Numbered from the stretch's first letter, positions 34,237 to 43,302 are shown. The stretch is 64,000 bases of DNA from Chitinophaga dinghuensis (GCF_003259435.1 NZ_QLMA01000003.1:1-64000); one strand, 5' to 3'. The notes: a model not told the origin generated them from the sequence alone. A program made the numbers and translations.

Positions 34237-35733
34237 CTATACGAATTTTTTGGTGGCATAGTCCAGGAAGTAGCTGAACTGTAATGGTTTGCCAGTGATT
34301 TTTTCGCAGAGTTCATTGGAGGTATAATATCTTCCGAATGGGTGAATATTATTGCGGAGCCAGTCGAGCAGCGGTTGATAGTTGCCACTGGCGATCGCCT
34401 CTTCCAGTTCCGGGACCTGTTGCTGGGCAGTGGTGAAGAACTGTGCAGCGTAGAAGGAGCCGAGAGAGTAGGTAGGGAAGTAACCGAAGCTACCGTGCGA
34501 CCAGTGGATATCCTGCAATACGCCTTGTGTATCGCTTGGCACATCTACGTGTAGGTATTGACGGTAGTAATCGTTCCATGTATGGTTCAGATCTTTTGTG
34601 CTGATGCTGCCATCGATCAGTCCTTTTTCTATTTCGTAGCGGATCATGATGTGGAAGTGGTAGGTGATTTCATCTGCTTCCGTACGAATCAGGGAAGGTT
34701 GCACGTGATTGATGGCTTTATAGAAATCTTGCAGAGACACGTTACCGAGATTTTCCGGGAAGGTGCGCTGGAGGCGTGGATATTGGAACTTCCAGAAAGC
34801 GAGGCTACGTCCGGCATTATTTTCCCAGAGGCGGGATTGTGATTCGTGGATACCCAGACTGGCAGCTTCGCCACAAGGGAGTCCGTATTGTTCCTGGGGA
34901 AGGCCTTGTTCGTATAGTGCGTGTCCGCCCTCATGGATGCAGCTCCAGGTCATGTTACTGAAATCGTTTTCATCGATGCGGGTAGTTACGCGAACATCCA
35001 GGGGGTTGAAGCTGGTAGTGAAAGGGTGTTCAGAAATATCCTGGCGACCTGCTTTCATATCGTAGCCCATTTCTTTCAGGATATCGATCCCGAGTTGCCA
35101 TTGTTTGTTTCGGTCATAGTGGAGGTGCAGGAAATCGCGTTTGGCGGGTGATTGCTGGGAGATCTTATCCAGCAGTGGAGAAAGGGCTGTTTTCACTTCT
35201 GCGAAGATGGTATCCAGCATGGTGGTATTAGCGCCTTTTTCGTATTCATTCACCAGTGCGTTATAGGGATGGTCTGTGTATCCGAGGATGGCTGTTTCTT
35301 TACGTTTCAGCTCAACCATGCGGGTGAGGGCTGGTTCAAATACTTTATAGTCGTTAGCTTTACGGGCTTTTATCCAGGCGTGATAAGCCTGGTTGGTAGC
35401 TTCAGAGATTTCTGCTACGAGAGAAGCCGGGTATTTTTTATTTTTTTCGTAGTCTTCCAGAGAGAGCGCGATATTTTTCTGTTGTACGGAGTCTAGCGCC
35501 GGATTGCCATGGAGGTCTTGCAGGAGGGCGCCCAGGTCTTCCTCTGTAAACAGTTCATGCGCGATGGTACTGAGAGTAGTAATTTGCTGACCGCGGAAGC
35601 CGGCTCCTTTTTCCGGGAGGTAGGTTTCCTGGTCCCAGCCTAAAACGGCGATTGCATTTCTAACATCTGCAATTTTTTGCATCTTTAGTTTGTAATCCGC
35701 ATATTGTTCTGCTGTAGATTTGCTTCCTGGCAT
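34237..35733 (-). CDS. Metallocarboxypeptidase, M32 family (Taq carboxypeptidase type)
   Basis: 498 residues, the usual length. The zinc-binding motif HEGGH is in TWSCIHEGGHALYEQG near residue 256, with the third ligand in the following GIHESQSRLWEN. N-terminal DVRNAIAVLGWDQETYLPEKG and C-terminal HWSHGSFGYFPTYSLG are also family hallmarks. A cytoplasmic enzyme that trims C-terminal residues from peptides; no signal peptide. It has its own -7 box at 35750. Confidence 0.95.
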   Translation of the reverse strand: MPGSKSTAEQYADYKLKMQKIADVRNAIAVLGWDQETYLPEKGAGFRGQQITTLSTIAHELFTEEDLGALLQDLHGNPALDSVQQKNIALSLEDYEKNKKYPASLVAEISEATNQAYHAWIKARKANDYKVFEPALTRMVELKRKETAILGYTDHPYNALVNEYEKGANTTMLDTIFAEVKTALSPLLDKISQQSPAKRDFLHLHYDRNKQWQLGIDILKEMGYDMKAGRQDISEHPFTTSFNPLDVRVTTRIDENDFSNMTWSCIHEGGHALYEQGLPQEQYGLPCGEAASLGIHESQSRLWENNAGRSLAFWKFQYPRLQRTFPENLGNVSLQDFYKAINHVQPSLIRTEADEITYHFHIMIRYEIEKGLIDGSISTKDLNHTWNDYYRQYLHVDVPSDTQGVLQDIHWSHGSFGYFPTYSLGSFYAAQFFTTAQQQVPELEEAIASGNYQPLLDWLRNNIHPFGRYYTSNELCEKITGKPLQFSYFLDYATKKFV

Positions 35734-35749
35734 AACTGATGTTTTTTTG

Positions 35750-35757
35750 CAAATGTA
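35750..35757 (-). promoter_or_regulatory. -7 box of the M32 carboxypeptidase gene
   Basis: TACATTTG on the minus strand, exact TAnnTTTG, 16 nt before ATG 35733. Confidence 0.6.
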
Positions 35758-35793
35758 GGTGATGGCCGGTATGAACCATTAAATTTTACCCAT

Positions 35794-36888
35794 ATGAAGA
35801 TAAAAGAGATTATCCAGGCGATAGAAAGTTTTGCGCCGTTGCAATATCAGGAGAGTTATGATAATGCCGGGTTGATATTCGGGGATTCGTCCAGGGAGGT
35901 TAGCAATGTGTTGCTGACGCTGGATGCTACAGAGGAAGTGATAGATGAGGCGATTGCCAGGGGCTGTAATCTGGTGGTGGCGCATCATCCTATTGTTTTT
36001 GGCGGCCTGAAGAAGATTACGGGGGCTAATTATGTGGAGCGGGTAGCGATTAAGGCGATTAAGCATGATATAGCGGTGTATGCAGCGCATACTAACCTGG
36101 ATAATGTGCGGAATGGCGTGTGTGCGGAGATGGCTGGTCGGCTGGGATTGGTGAAGACCAAGATTTTGCAGCCTAAGAAGGGGTTATTGAAAAAGTTATA
36201 CACATTTGTGCCGGTGGGGGATGCAGAAAAGGTGCGTACTGCCTTGTTTGAGGCGGGGGCCGGGCATATAGGGAATTACAGTGAATGTAGCTTCAATGGC
36301 CAGGGAGAGGGTACTTTCAAGGCCGGCGAGGGAACGGACCCTTATGTTGGTACGCAGGGGAGCAGACATTTTGAAGCGGAGACGAAGTTGGAAGTGATTT
36401 TTCCGTTATATTTGGAAGGTCGCGTGATTTCGGCGTTATTGTCGAGTCATCCTTATGAGGAAGTGGCTTATGACGTGGTAGCATTGGATAATGCTTACCA
36501 GGAGGTAGGTTCAGGGTTGATAGGAGAGTTGCCGGAGGAGATGGAAGAGATGCAATTTTTACGTTATGTGAAGGAGCAGTTTGGGACGGGTTGTGTAAAA
36601 TACACGCCGTTGAGGGGTAAGTCGGTGAAAAAGATTGCGTTATGTGGAGGTGCGGGGAGTTTTCTGCTAAAGCGTGCCATTGGTGCGGGGGCGGATGTCT
36701 ACATATCCTCAGATTTTAAATATCATGAATTTTTTGATGCTGATAATCAATTAATTATAGCAGATATCGGACATTTTGAGAGCGAGCAGTTTACAGTGGA
36801 ATTATTTTATCATATATTGACTGAAAAATTCCGTAATTTTGCGCCTCTTAAATCTACGATTAAAACAAACCCGGTAAATTATTTATAA
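35794..36888 (+). CDS. Nif3-like dinuclear metal centre protein (YqfO type)
   Basis: 364 residues. Conserved metal ligands appear in NLVVAHHPIVFGGLKK near residue 65, AVYAAHTNLDNV near 95 and ADIGHFESEQF near 328. The ~120-residue insertion between the two halves (TFVPVGDAEKVRTALFEAGAGHIGNYSECSF) is the CutA/PII-like domain of YqfO-type members. The family forms hexameric toroids with two metal ions; the biochemical role is unsettled (a GTP cyclohydrolase-like role has been proposed for relatives). The next gene starts 3 nt after the stop, a pairing common in Bacteroidota. Codon use here is unusually rich in GGG and AGG. Confidence 0.92.
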   Translation: MKIKEIIQAIESFAPLQYQESYDNAGLIFGDSSREVSNVLLTLDATEEVIDEAIARGCNLVVAHHPIVFGGLKKITGANYVERVAIKAIKHDIAVYAAHTNLDNVRNGVCAEMAGRLGLVKTKILQPKKGLLKKLYTFVPVGDAEKVRTALFEAGAGHIGNYSECSFNGQGEGTFKAGEGTDPYVGTQGSRHFEAETKLEVIFPLYLEGRVISALLSSHPYEEVAYDVVALDNAYQEVGSGLIGELPEEMEEMQFLRYVKEQFGTGCVKYTPLRGKSVKKIALCGGAGSFLLKRAIGAGADVYISSDFKYHEFFDADNQLIIADIGHFESEQFTVELFYHILTEKFRNFAPLKSTIKTNPVNYL

Positions 36889-36891
36889 TAC

Positions 36892-37644
36892 ATGGCTACC
36901 GTAAAAGAATACTCCGTTGAAGAAAAATTAGCGTCTGTACTCAGATTGCAGAAGATTGATTCCAAGCTGGATGAGATCCAGGTGCTGAAAGGGGAGTTGC
37001 CGATTGAGGTAAAGGACCTGGAGGATGAGATCGAAGGATTGAATACCCGTCAGTCACACATCGAGAATGAGATCAAGGGTATCCAGGATTTCGTTTCCAA
37101 CAAGAAAGCGGCTATTAAGGAAGCAGAGGCGCTGATCAAGAAATATGAGAAGCAGCAGGATAATGTGAAGAATAACCGCGAGTTTGAGGCGATTACCAAA
37201 GAAGTGGAAATGCAGAACCTTGAGATCAAGTTGGCTGAAAAGCACATCAAGGATGCAAACGAAGAGATTAAGGATAAAAGTCGGGTGCTGGAAGGCGCTA
37301 AAAGAGCTGTAGGCGATAAAGAAGCGAACCTGAAACACAAGAAAGGCGAGCTGGAGAAGATCATTGCAGAAACTGAGAAAGAAGAGAAAGATTTTGAAAA
37401 GCAGAGTGATGATGCTCGTTCTAAGGTAGATCCTCGTCTGCTGGCTGCATATGAGAAAATCCGTAAAAACTATCGTAATGGTCTGGCAGTGGTTACCATT
37501 GTTCGTGATTCTTGCGGCGGTTGCTTTAACGCGATTCCTCCTCAACGTCAGGCAGAAATCCGTCAGCACAAGAAAATCATCGTGTGCGAGCACTGTGGTC
37601 GTATCCTGGTAGACAATGACCTGGAAGCGTCTGTGACTATCTAA
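36892..37644 (+). CDS. Coiled-coil protein with C4 zinc ribbon (DUF164 family)
   Basis: 250 residues. Residues ~10-180 are a nearly continuous, highly charged coiled coil. The C-terminal C4 zinc ribbon has CGGCFNAI and, 20 residues on, CEHCGRIL. The family is widespread and often encoded next to Nif3-like genes, as here. A nucleic-acid-binding or RNase H-associated role has been suggested for relatives; nothing more can be read from the sequence. The operon with Nif3 ends in a terminator at 37674. Confidence 0.92.
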   Translation: MATVKEYSVEEKLASVLRLQKIDSKLDEIQVLKGELPIEVKDLEDEIEGLNTRQSHIENEIKGIQDFVSNKKAAIKEAEALIKKYEKQQDNVKNNREFEAITKEVEMQNLEIKLAEKHIKDANEEIKDKSRVLEGAKRAVGDKEANLKHKKGELEKIIAETEKEEKDFEKQSDDARSKVDPRLLAAYEKIRKNYRNGLAVVTIVRDSCGGCFNAIPPQRQAEIRQHKKIIVCEHCGRILVDNDLEASVTI

Positions 37645-37673
37645 TCGGGTATTGCCTCGGGCATAAACTAACT

Positions 37674-37708
37674 AAAGGCCTTTGTCGTAATCGGCAGAGG
37701 CCTTTTTT
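37674..37708 (+). terminator. Terminator of the Nif3/zinc-ribbon operon
   Basis: AAAGGCCT (37674-37681) pairs with AGGCCTTT (37698-37705), followed by T residues. Confidence 0.82.
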
Positions 37709-37753
37709 ATTAAAATCAAGCTAATAAAATTAGTTTCATATTACTAAAAATAT

Positions 37754-37761
37754 TAGTTTTG
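37754..37761 (+). promoter_or_regulatory. Possible -7 box upstream of the TPR gene
   Basis: TAGTTTTG, exact TAnnTTTG, but 137 nt before ATG 37899, so a long leader would be needed. No other good box lies closer. Confidence 0.3.
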
Positions 37762-37898
37762 CTTTCGCAGGCCTCCACGCATATACCATGCGTAATAGTT
37801 CTTTTTTTTTGTGGCAGGAAATTCGCTGGAATAAGGCAACTTTGAATATTGTAGATTGTTAATTTGAGATTGGCCTTAATTTCAGGAATTTTGTCAGT

Positions 37899-39386
37899 AT
37901 GCGAATCGTAGTTTCATTCATTTTGGTACTCAGTTTAGCCTTAAACGTTAGTGCAAGGCAGAAGGTGTATGATTTCAATACCCGGTGTGAACAGGCTTAT
38001 GATGCGATCATGCAGCTTCGGTTGGACGTCGGTAAATCCTTGTTGGAAGAAGAGAAGAGAGAACATCCGGATAATCTGATGCCTTATTTTCTGGAAGACT
38101 ATGCGGATTTTTTTCCTTTGTTTTTCAATGAAGATGCCGCTGAATATTCCCGCAAGAGAGGTTTACGTTCTTTCCGGTTGGATAAAATGTCGGAAGGCTC
38201 AGCAGATTCGCCATACTACCTGTATACGCAGGCGGCTATTAAGTTTCACTGGGCACTCGTAAAAGTGAAGTTCAACGAAAAATGGGATGCCACCTGGGAA
38301 ATCAGGAAAGCTTATGTGATGCTGAAAGAGAATCAACGCCGCTTTCCGAATTTCATTCCCAACAAATTATTGCTGGGCACTATGCAAACCGTTTTCGGCA
38401 CTATCCCCGAAGGATATAAGTGGATTACGAATATCCTCGGTCTGAAAGGAAGTATTAAGGATGGTATGGAGAATGTAAATGCTTTCGTAGAGAGCAATGC
38501 ACCGGAGGCAAAACAGTTCAGAGAGGAATCCTATTACTTCTACTGCTATCTCATGTTGTTTATTGTGAATAAACCGGAAGATACCTGGCAGTTTCTCAAT
38601 CGCAAACAACTGGATACCAAAAATAATTATCTCTTCGCCCTGATGGTGGCCAATCTGGCCCTGAATAACCAAAAGGCGGCAGTAGGACTGAAAGTTTTAC
38701 AGGAAAGAAATACGGGAGAGGATTATGCAGACATCCAGTATTACAACTACGTATATGGGTTACTGAAACTCACCAGACTCGATTCAGATGCACATGTTTA
38801 TCTGGAGCGTTTTGTGAATTCTTTCAAAGGAAAGTTTTATGTAAAAGAGTGTTTGCAAAGGCTTAGCTGGTATTACTATATGGAAGGAAACCAGACGGCG
38901 GCCAACAAATACCGCGAAATGATCTTCAAACGCGGCGGTACAGAAACAGACGCCGATAAACAGGCACTGAAAGAGGCGGAAAGCGGCAAATGGCCGAATC
39001 CTTTCCTCTTAAAAGTACGGCTGCTGAGCGATGGAGGATATTTCACAGAGGCATTGAAGTTATTGCTGACAAAAAAAGCAGCCGATTTCGCAGGGATTGA
39101 TGAGAAGCTGGAATATGCATACCGACTGGGACGCATATACGATGAAACCGGTCAGGACGACAAAGCCGTTCAGATGTATGATGTAACCGTCAAAGTGGGC
39201 ACCAACAGGCCGGAATATTATGCCGCCAGAGCCTCCCTTCAGATGGGATACATCTTTGAAAAAAGAAATGAAAAAGCCAAAGCTATCCAGTGTTATCAGA
39301 AATGCCTGGATATGAGAGGCCACGATTATAAAAACTCCCTCGACGCACGTGCCAAAGCCGGGATTCAACGTGTAAACGGGATCTGA
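37899..39386 (+). CDS. Exported tetratricopeptide-repeat protein, unknown function
   Basis: 495 residues. A signal peptide (cleavage near NVSARQ) is followed by helical repeats throughout. The clearest TPR-like units are at the C-terminus (GRIYDETGQDDKAVQMYDVTV and MGYIFEKRNEKAKAIQCYQKCL). The central region with CLQRLSWYYYMEGNQTAANKYREMIFK resembles DUF3808-type outer-membrane-associated TPR proteins. No enzymatic motif. The gene precedes recN by 44 bp; a functional link is not obvious. Confidence 0.85.
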   Translation: MRIVVSFILVLSLALNVSARQKVYDFNTRCEQAYDAIMQLRLDVGKSLLEEEKREHPDNLMPYFLEDYADFFPLFFNEDAAEYSRKRGLRSFRLDKMSEGSADSPYYLYTQAAIKFHWALVKVKFNEKWDATWEIRKAYVMLKENQRRFPNFIPNKLLLGTMQTVFGTIPEGYKWITNILGLKGSIKDGMENVNAFVESNAPEAKQFREESYYFYCYLMLFIVNKPEDTWQFLNRKQLDTKNNYLFALMVANLALNNQKAAVGLKVLQERNTGEDYADIQYYNYVYGLLKLTRLDSDAHVYLERFVNSFKGKFYVKECLQRLSWYYYMEGNQTAANKYREMIFKRGGTETDADKQALKEAESGKWPNPFLLKVRLLSDGGYFTEALKLLLTKKAADFAGIDEKLEYAYRLGRIYDETGQDDKAVQMYDVTVKVGTNRPEYYAARASLQMGYIFEKRNEKAKAIQCYQKCLDMRGHDYKNSLDARAKAGIQRVNGI

Positions 39387-39430
39387 TGAGGGAGTACAGC
39401 AGTTAGCTTATTTTATTATTATCCTGACTT

Positions 39431-41077
39431 ATGTTACAGCGTTTAATCATTAAGAATTACGCCATTATCGATCACCTGGAAGTGGATTTTTCCGGGAACC
39501 TGAACGTTATCACCGGTGAAACCGGTGCAGGTAAATCCATTCTGCTCGGCGCCCTCTCGCTTATCCTGGGCGAAAGAGCAGATCCAGGCGTGCTGTTTAA
39601 TAAAGAAGACAAGTGCGTAGTAGAAGGCATCTTCCAGGTGAAAAACAACCAGGTAGCCAGCTTTCTGCACGAACATGAACTGGATGTGGAAGATCAGCTG
39701 ATCATCCGCAGAGAGATCAGCGCTGCCGGCAAATCCAGGGCTTTCGTCAACGATACGCCAGTCAACATCTCCCAGTTATCTTCCCTCAGCCAGTTCCTGG
39801 TAGACCTGCACCAGCAGTTCGATACCCTGGAACTGGGAAATGCAGACTTCCAGCGGGAAGTCATCGACGCTCTTGCCAAACCTTCTGCATTACCACAATA
39901 CCAACAACTGTTTCTGCAATACCAGCAGGTACAGCGGAAATATAAAGAACTGTCAGACAACAGAGACGTTGCCAACAAGGAACTGGACTACAACAAATTC
40001 CTATTGGATGAACTACTAGAAGCTGATTTCAAAGAAAATGAAATAGAAGACCTGGATGGCGAACTACAGGTACTGAGTCATGCGGAAGAGATTAAGAATA
40101 CGCTTTCCCGCGTTTATTTTCAGCTGAAAGAAGACGAACAACCCATCCTTCAGCAACTGAAACAGATTCAATCCTCTCTCCTCGCCATTTCCAGCTTTCA
40201 TAAAGATGTGCCCGCAGTGGCAGAACGTATGCAATCTGCCTACGTGGAACTGCAGGATATCGCTGGAGATATTGACCGCCTGAGCGATCAGGTACAATAT
40301 GATGGCGCACGCATTGAACAAGTAAATGAAAGACTGGCACAAGGCTATCGTTTCTTCAAGAAACATGGGGTACAAACTACCGCAGAACTCCTGGAAATCC
40401 GCGATACCCTGGAGCAAAAGGTAGCAGGCGTACTTAATCTGGATGATCAACTGGCCTCTCTGGAAGCAGAACAGGCACGTTTGCAGGAGCAACTGCTGCA
40501 AATGGCTGAAACTATTACTATTGCCCGTACTGAAGCTGCAGTGCCTTTTGAAAGAAATGTAAACGAATTATTGGCGCAAGTGGGTATGCCTAATGCCCGC
40601 ATGAAAGTGGATATCGTTACCGGCGAACTGAATGCCTACGGACAGGATACAATGGATCTTCTCTTTGATGCCAACAAAAGCAATCAGTTTGCACCTGTTG
40701 GTAAAGTGGCATCTGGCGGTGAGTTGAGCCGTATCATGCTTTGTGTAAAATCATTGGTGGCGCAATCTGTTCATCTCCCTACATTAATATTTGACGAGAT
40801 AGACACCGGTATTTCCGGCGAAGCCGCCAAACAGGTAGGTATTATCCTGAAAGACCTGGCGAAAGAACATCAAATCATATGTATTACGCATCAACCTCAG
40901 ATCGCAGGAAAGGCCGATGCACATTACTTTGTATACAAAGATGCCGCTGCAGAAAAGGTGCGTACCAGCGTACGTTTGCTGACACTGGAAGAGCGTATAA
41001 ACAAGATTGCTCAAATGCTGAGTGGAGAGAAGCCTACGGCTGCGGCCCTGGAAAATGCCAGGGAAATGGTCCGTTAA
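39431..41077 (+). CDS. recN: DNA repair protein RecN
   Basis: SMC-like ATPase acting early at DNA double-strand breaks. 548 residues, normal. Walker A GETGAGKSILLGAL near residue 31, a central coiled coil (~150-370), then the signature SGGELSRIMLCVKSLVA near 434, Walker B TLIFDEIDTGISG and ICITHQPQIAGKAD. A terminator (41084) follows the stop immediately, and its tail is the promoter of fabI. Confidence 0.96.
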   Translation: MLQRLIIKNYAIIDHLEVDFSGNLNVITGETGAGKSILLGALSLILGERADPGVLFNKEDKCVVEGIFQVKNNQVASFLHEHELDVEDQLIIRREISAAGKSRAFVNDTPVNISQLSSLSQFLVDLHQQFDTLELGNADFQREVIDALAKPSALPQYQQLFLQYQQVQRKYKELSDNRDVANKELDYNKFLLDELLEADFKENEIEDLDGELQVLSHAEEIKNTLSRVYFQLKEDEQPILQQLKQIQSSLLAISSFHKDVPAVAERMQSAYVELQDIAGDIDRLSDQVQYDGARIEQVNERLAQGYRFFKKHGVQTTAELLEIRDTLEQKVAGVLNLDDQLASLEAEQARLQEQLLQMAETITIARTEAAVPFERNVNELLAQVGMPNARMKVDIVTGELNAYGQDTMDLLFDANKSNQFAPVGKVASGGELSRIMLCVKSLVAQSVHLPTLIFDEIDTGISGEAAKQVGIILKDLAKEHQIICITHQPQIAGKADAHYFVYKDAAAEKVRTSVRLLTLEERINKIAQMLSGEKPTAAALENAREMVR

Positions 41078-41083
41078 GAAATC

Positions 41084-41116
41084 AAATAGCTTTTTTCAAC
41101 TATAACAGCTATTTTT
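41084..41116 (+). terminator. Terminator of recN
   Basis: AAATAGCT (41084-41091) pairs with AGCTATTT (41107-41114), followed by TT. The 3' arm and tail form the -7 box of fabI (41110-41117). Confidence 0.7.
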
Positions 41117-41117
41117 G
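41110..41117 (+). promoter_or_regulatory. -7 box of the fabI promoter
   Basis: TATTTTTG, exact TAnnTTTG, 21 nt before ATG 41139. It includes the TTG at 41115 that would otherwise be the most upstream start codon, which excludes that start. Confidence 0.65.
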
Positions 41118-41138
41118 CCGAAATTAATTTTTGACCAA

Positions 41139-41951
41139 ATGGCTCATAACTTATTAAAAGGGAAAAAAGGTATCATCTTTGGCGCATTAGATGAAAAGTC
41201 TATCGCTTGGAGAACTGCACTTCGTTGTGTGGAAGAAGGCGCTGAAATCGTGCTTACCAATGCCCCTATTGCCCTCCGTATGGGTGAAATTAAAAAGCTG
41301 GCGGATACCTGCAATGCACCGGTTATTCCTGCTGATGTGACCAACATGGATGATCTGAACAATCTGTTCACTAAATCTATGGAGCATTTTGGCGGTAAGA
41401 TCGATTTCGTACTGCACTCCGTAGCAATGGGTATGAACATTCGTAAGGGCAGAAGCTATACCGACCTGGATTACGACTTTAATCACAAAACATTCGATAT
41501 TTCTGCTATTTCTTTACACCGCGTACTGCAAACAGCTTATAAACTGGATGCACTGAACGAATGGGCTTCTGTAATTGCGCTGTCTTACATCGCTGCAGAA
41601 CGCGTATTCCCTGATTACGGTGAAATGGCGGATGCTAAAGCCCTGTTGCAGTCTATTGCACGTAGCTTTGGTTACCACTATGGCGTACACAAAAAAGTAC
41701 GTGTAAACACTATCTCTCAGTCTCCAGTGAAAACAACAGCTGGTAGCGGCGTACAAGGCTTCGATGGCTTCATGCGTTATGCAGAAGAAATGAGCCCTCT
41801 GGGTAATGCTTCTGCTGATGAATGTGCAGATTACGCAGTTTCTCTGTTCTCTGACCTGACCAGAATGGTGACTATGCAGAACCTCTATCATGATGGTGGG
41901 TTCTCTTACACTGGTATTTCTGCTGGTGTGGTGGCTCAAATGGAGAAATAA
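41139..41951 (+). CDS. fabI: Enoyl-[acyl-carrier-protein] reductase (NADH), FabI
   Basis: Last step of each fatty-acid elongation cycle. 270 residues of the SDR-like FabI fold: KGKKGIIFGALDEKSIAWRTA at the N-terminus (cofactor site), DFVLHSVAMGMN, the catalytic Y-x6-K arrangement in PDYGEMADAKALL near residue 167, and VNTISQSPVKTTAGSGVQGF, the substrate loop. Start ATG 41139 is supported by the promoter. Expected to be essential, and the target of triclosan-like inhibitors in bacteria that depend on it. Monocistronic, with a strong terminator. Confidence 0.95.
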   Translation: MAHNLLKGKKGIIFGALDEKSIAWRTALRCVEEGAEIVLTNAPIALRMGEIKKLADTCNAPVIPADVTNMDDLNNLFTKSMEHFGGKIDFVLHSVAMGMNIRKGRSYTDLDYDFNHKTFDISAISLHRVLQTAYKLDALNEWASVIALSYIAAERVFPDYGEMADAKALLQSIARSFGYHYGVHKKVRVNTISQSPVKTTAGSGVQGFDGFMRYAEEMSPLGNASADECADYAVSLFSDLTRMVTMQNLYHDGGFSYTGISAGVVAQMEK

Positions 41952-41978
41952 TTCGGCTTTACAACCTCTTTTATATAG

Positions 41979-42010
41979 AAAAGGCGATACCTACCGGTAT
42001 CGCCTTTTTT
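41979..42010 (+). terminator. Terminator of fabI
   Basis: AAAAGGCGATACC (41979-41991), loop TACC, GGTATCGCCTTTT (41996-42008), then more T residues. Confidence 0.92.
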
Positions 42011-42048
42011 TATTGTTTTGCGGGATTCACCGCCGTTTGCCGGTTGTG

Positions 42049-42073
42049 GAATCGACATCTTCGATGTCGATTC
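42049..42073. repeat. Perfect hairpin-forming palindrome
   Basis: GAATCGACATC (42049-42059), loop TTC, GATGTCGATTC (42063-42073). No T-run follows. It stands 23 bp before the first repeat monomer. Confidence 0.75.
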
Positions 42074-42095
42074 GGTCTTGTTCCGCGCTGCGCGC

Positions 42096-42900
42096 GGTGC
42101 CGCTGCGCTGGCGATCGAAGGACAGCGTATATTTCAGGCTTCATGTGCTGGCAAGCGAAGATCGGGTTGTACGATTGTGTGGATTGCGCCAGATAGGTGC
42201 TCTTTTGGAAGAGGCGGTGACGCTGCGCTGGCGGGTGAAGGACTGCGTATATTTCAGGCTTCGCATGTTAGCAAGTGAAGATCGGATTGTACGATTGTGT
42301 GGATTGCGCATTGGGCCAGATAGGTGCTCTTTTGGAAGAGGCGGTGCCGCTGCGCTGGCGATCGAAGGACAGCGTATATTTCAGGCTTCATGTGCTGGCA
42401 AGCGAAGATCGGGTTGTACGATTGTGTGGATTGCGCCAGATAGGTGCTCTTTTGGAAGAGGCGGTGACGCTGCGCTGGCGGGTGAAGGACTGCGTATATT
42501 TCAGGCTTCGCATGTTAGCAAGTGAAGATCGGATTGTACGATTGTGTGGATTGCGCATTGGGCCAGATAGGTGCTCTTTTGGAAGAGGCGGTGCCGCTGC
42601 GCTGGCGATCGAAGGACAGCGTATATTTCAGGCTTCATGTGCTGGCAAGCGAAGATCGGGTTGTACTATTGTGTGGATTGCGTATTGGGCCAGGTGGTGC
42701 GCTATGCTGGCGGGCGAAGGACTGCGTATATTTCAGGCTTCACGTGTTAGCAAGCGAAGATCGGATGGTACTATTGTGTGTATTGCGTATTGGCCCAGGT
42801 AGGTACTCTTTTTGAAGAGGCGGTGATGCTGCGCTGGCGAGCGAAGAGTTGCGTATATTTCAGGCTTCGCATGGATGGTGCGCTGGCGAGCGAAGGATCA
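42096..42900. repeat. Tandem repeat array with alternating 120-bp and 127-bp monomers
   Basis: Monomer A starts at 42096 (120 bp), B at 42216 (127 bp), A again at 42343, B at 42463, A at 42590 (shortened to 106 bp), a B-like copy at 42696 (126 bp), a truncated copy at 42822 (55 bp) and a last fragment at 42877. The A+B pair of 247 bp is repeated without a single difference at 42096-42342 and 42343-42589; later copies diverge. Each monomer opens with GGTGnCGCTGCGCTGGCG, contains GCGTATATTTCAGGCTTC and GAAGATCGG, and in the full copies ends GGTGCTCTTTTGGAAGAGGC. A and B differ at about 10 positions plus a 7-bp insertion. Because 247 is not a multiple of 3, each copy is read in another frame, so the array is not a protein repeat. 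Confidence 0.9.
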
Positions 42901-42960
42901 CAGAAAGAAGATTACGATAATGCGGACTGCCGATTGGAGGGATTTAGGGAGATAACCGCT

Positions 42961-42995
42961 AAAAAAATAGCCGTACCACCTCGGTGGAACGGCTA
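42961..42995 (-). terminator. Terminator of the DUF2795 gene
   Basis: TAGCCGT-A-CCACC (42968-42980) pairs with GGTGG-A-ACGGCTA (42983-42995), with one internal mismatch. On the minus strand the stem is followed by seven T residues (complement of 42961-42967). Confidence 0.85.
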
Positions 42996-43048
42996 TAATA
43001 CTTTCGGCATAGGATGCTCAGGAGCCTAAGTAACAACGGATTATCTGA

Positions 43049-43270
43049 TTAATATTCATCTTCGTTAAAGAAGAAGTCGTCTTGAGACGGGTAATCGGAC
43101 CAGATATCCTCAATCCCTTCGTAAATCTCTCCCTCATCTTCCAGCTCCTGCAAGTTCTCAATCACTTCAATCGGTGCACCGGAGCGGATTGCGTAGTCAA
43201 TGAGTTCGTCTTTCGTAGCTGGCCATGGAGCATCCTCCAGGTATGAAGCTAATTCTAATGTCCAGTACAT
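43049..43270 (-). CDS. DUF2795 family protein
   Basis: 73 residues, acidic: MYWTLELASYLEDAPWPATKDELIDYAIRSG near the start and an Asp/Glu/Phe-rich tail ending FFFNEDEY. DUF2795 proteins are small, widespread and of unknown function; Bacteroidota members are highly conserved in this form. It has its own -7 box (43303) and terminator (42961), which suggests a well-expressed single gene. Confidence 0.88.
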   Translation of the reverse strand: MYWTLELASYLEDAPWPATKDELIDYAIRSGAPIEVIENLQELEDEGEIYEGIEDIWSDYPSQDDFFFNEDEY

Positions 43271-43302
43271 CTTATTAAAATTTTTACTTTTTTAAATTTT
43301 CG

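Larger units (their letters stand above)
42013..43048. other. Gene-free region with palindrome and higher-order tandem repeat
   Basis: About 1 kb without a credible gene. It contains a perfect palindrome (42049-42073), the tandem repeat array (42096-42900) and the terminator of the minus-strand DUF2795 gene (42961-42995). Long open frames cross it in all forward frames, but they are by-products of the repeat. Confidence 0.8.

Noticed and set aside
35794..36888. Nif3-like gene as horizontally acquired, from its G-rich codon use
   Set aside because: The shift is moderate, the gene pairs with its usual zinc-ribbon neighbour, and no mobility signs are present.
41115..41138. Upstream TTG start for fabI
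   Set aside because: The TTG belongs to the -7 box at 41110-41117; the protein family starts at ATG 41139.
42096..42900. CRISPR array or integron cassette array
   Set aside because: Units are 120-127 bp with no unique spacers between conserved short repeats, and no cas genes or integrase lie nearby.
41890..43029. Overlapping open frames of 83-211 codons in the repeat region, in several forward frames
   Set aside because: They repeat each other's sequence in shifted frames because the 247-bp period is not a multiple of 3; no start context, promoter or protein family fits.
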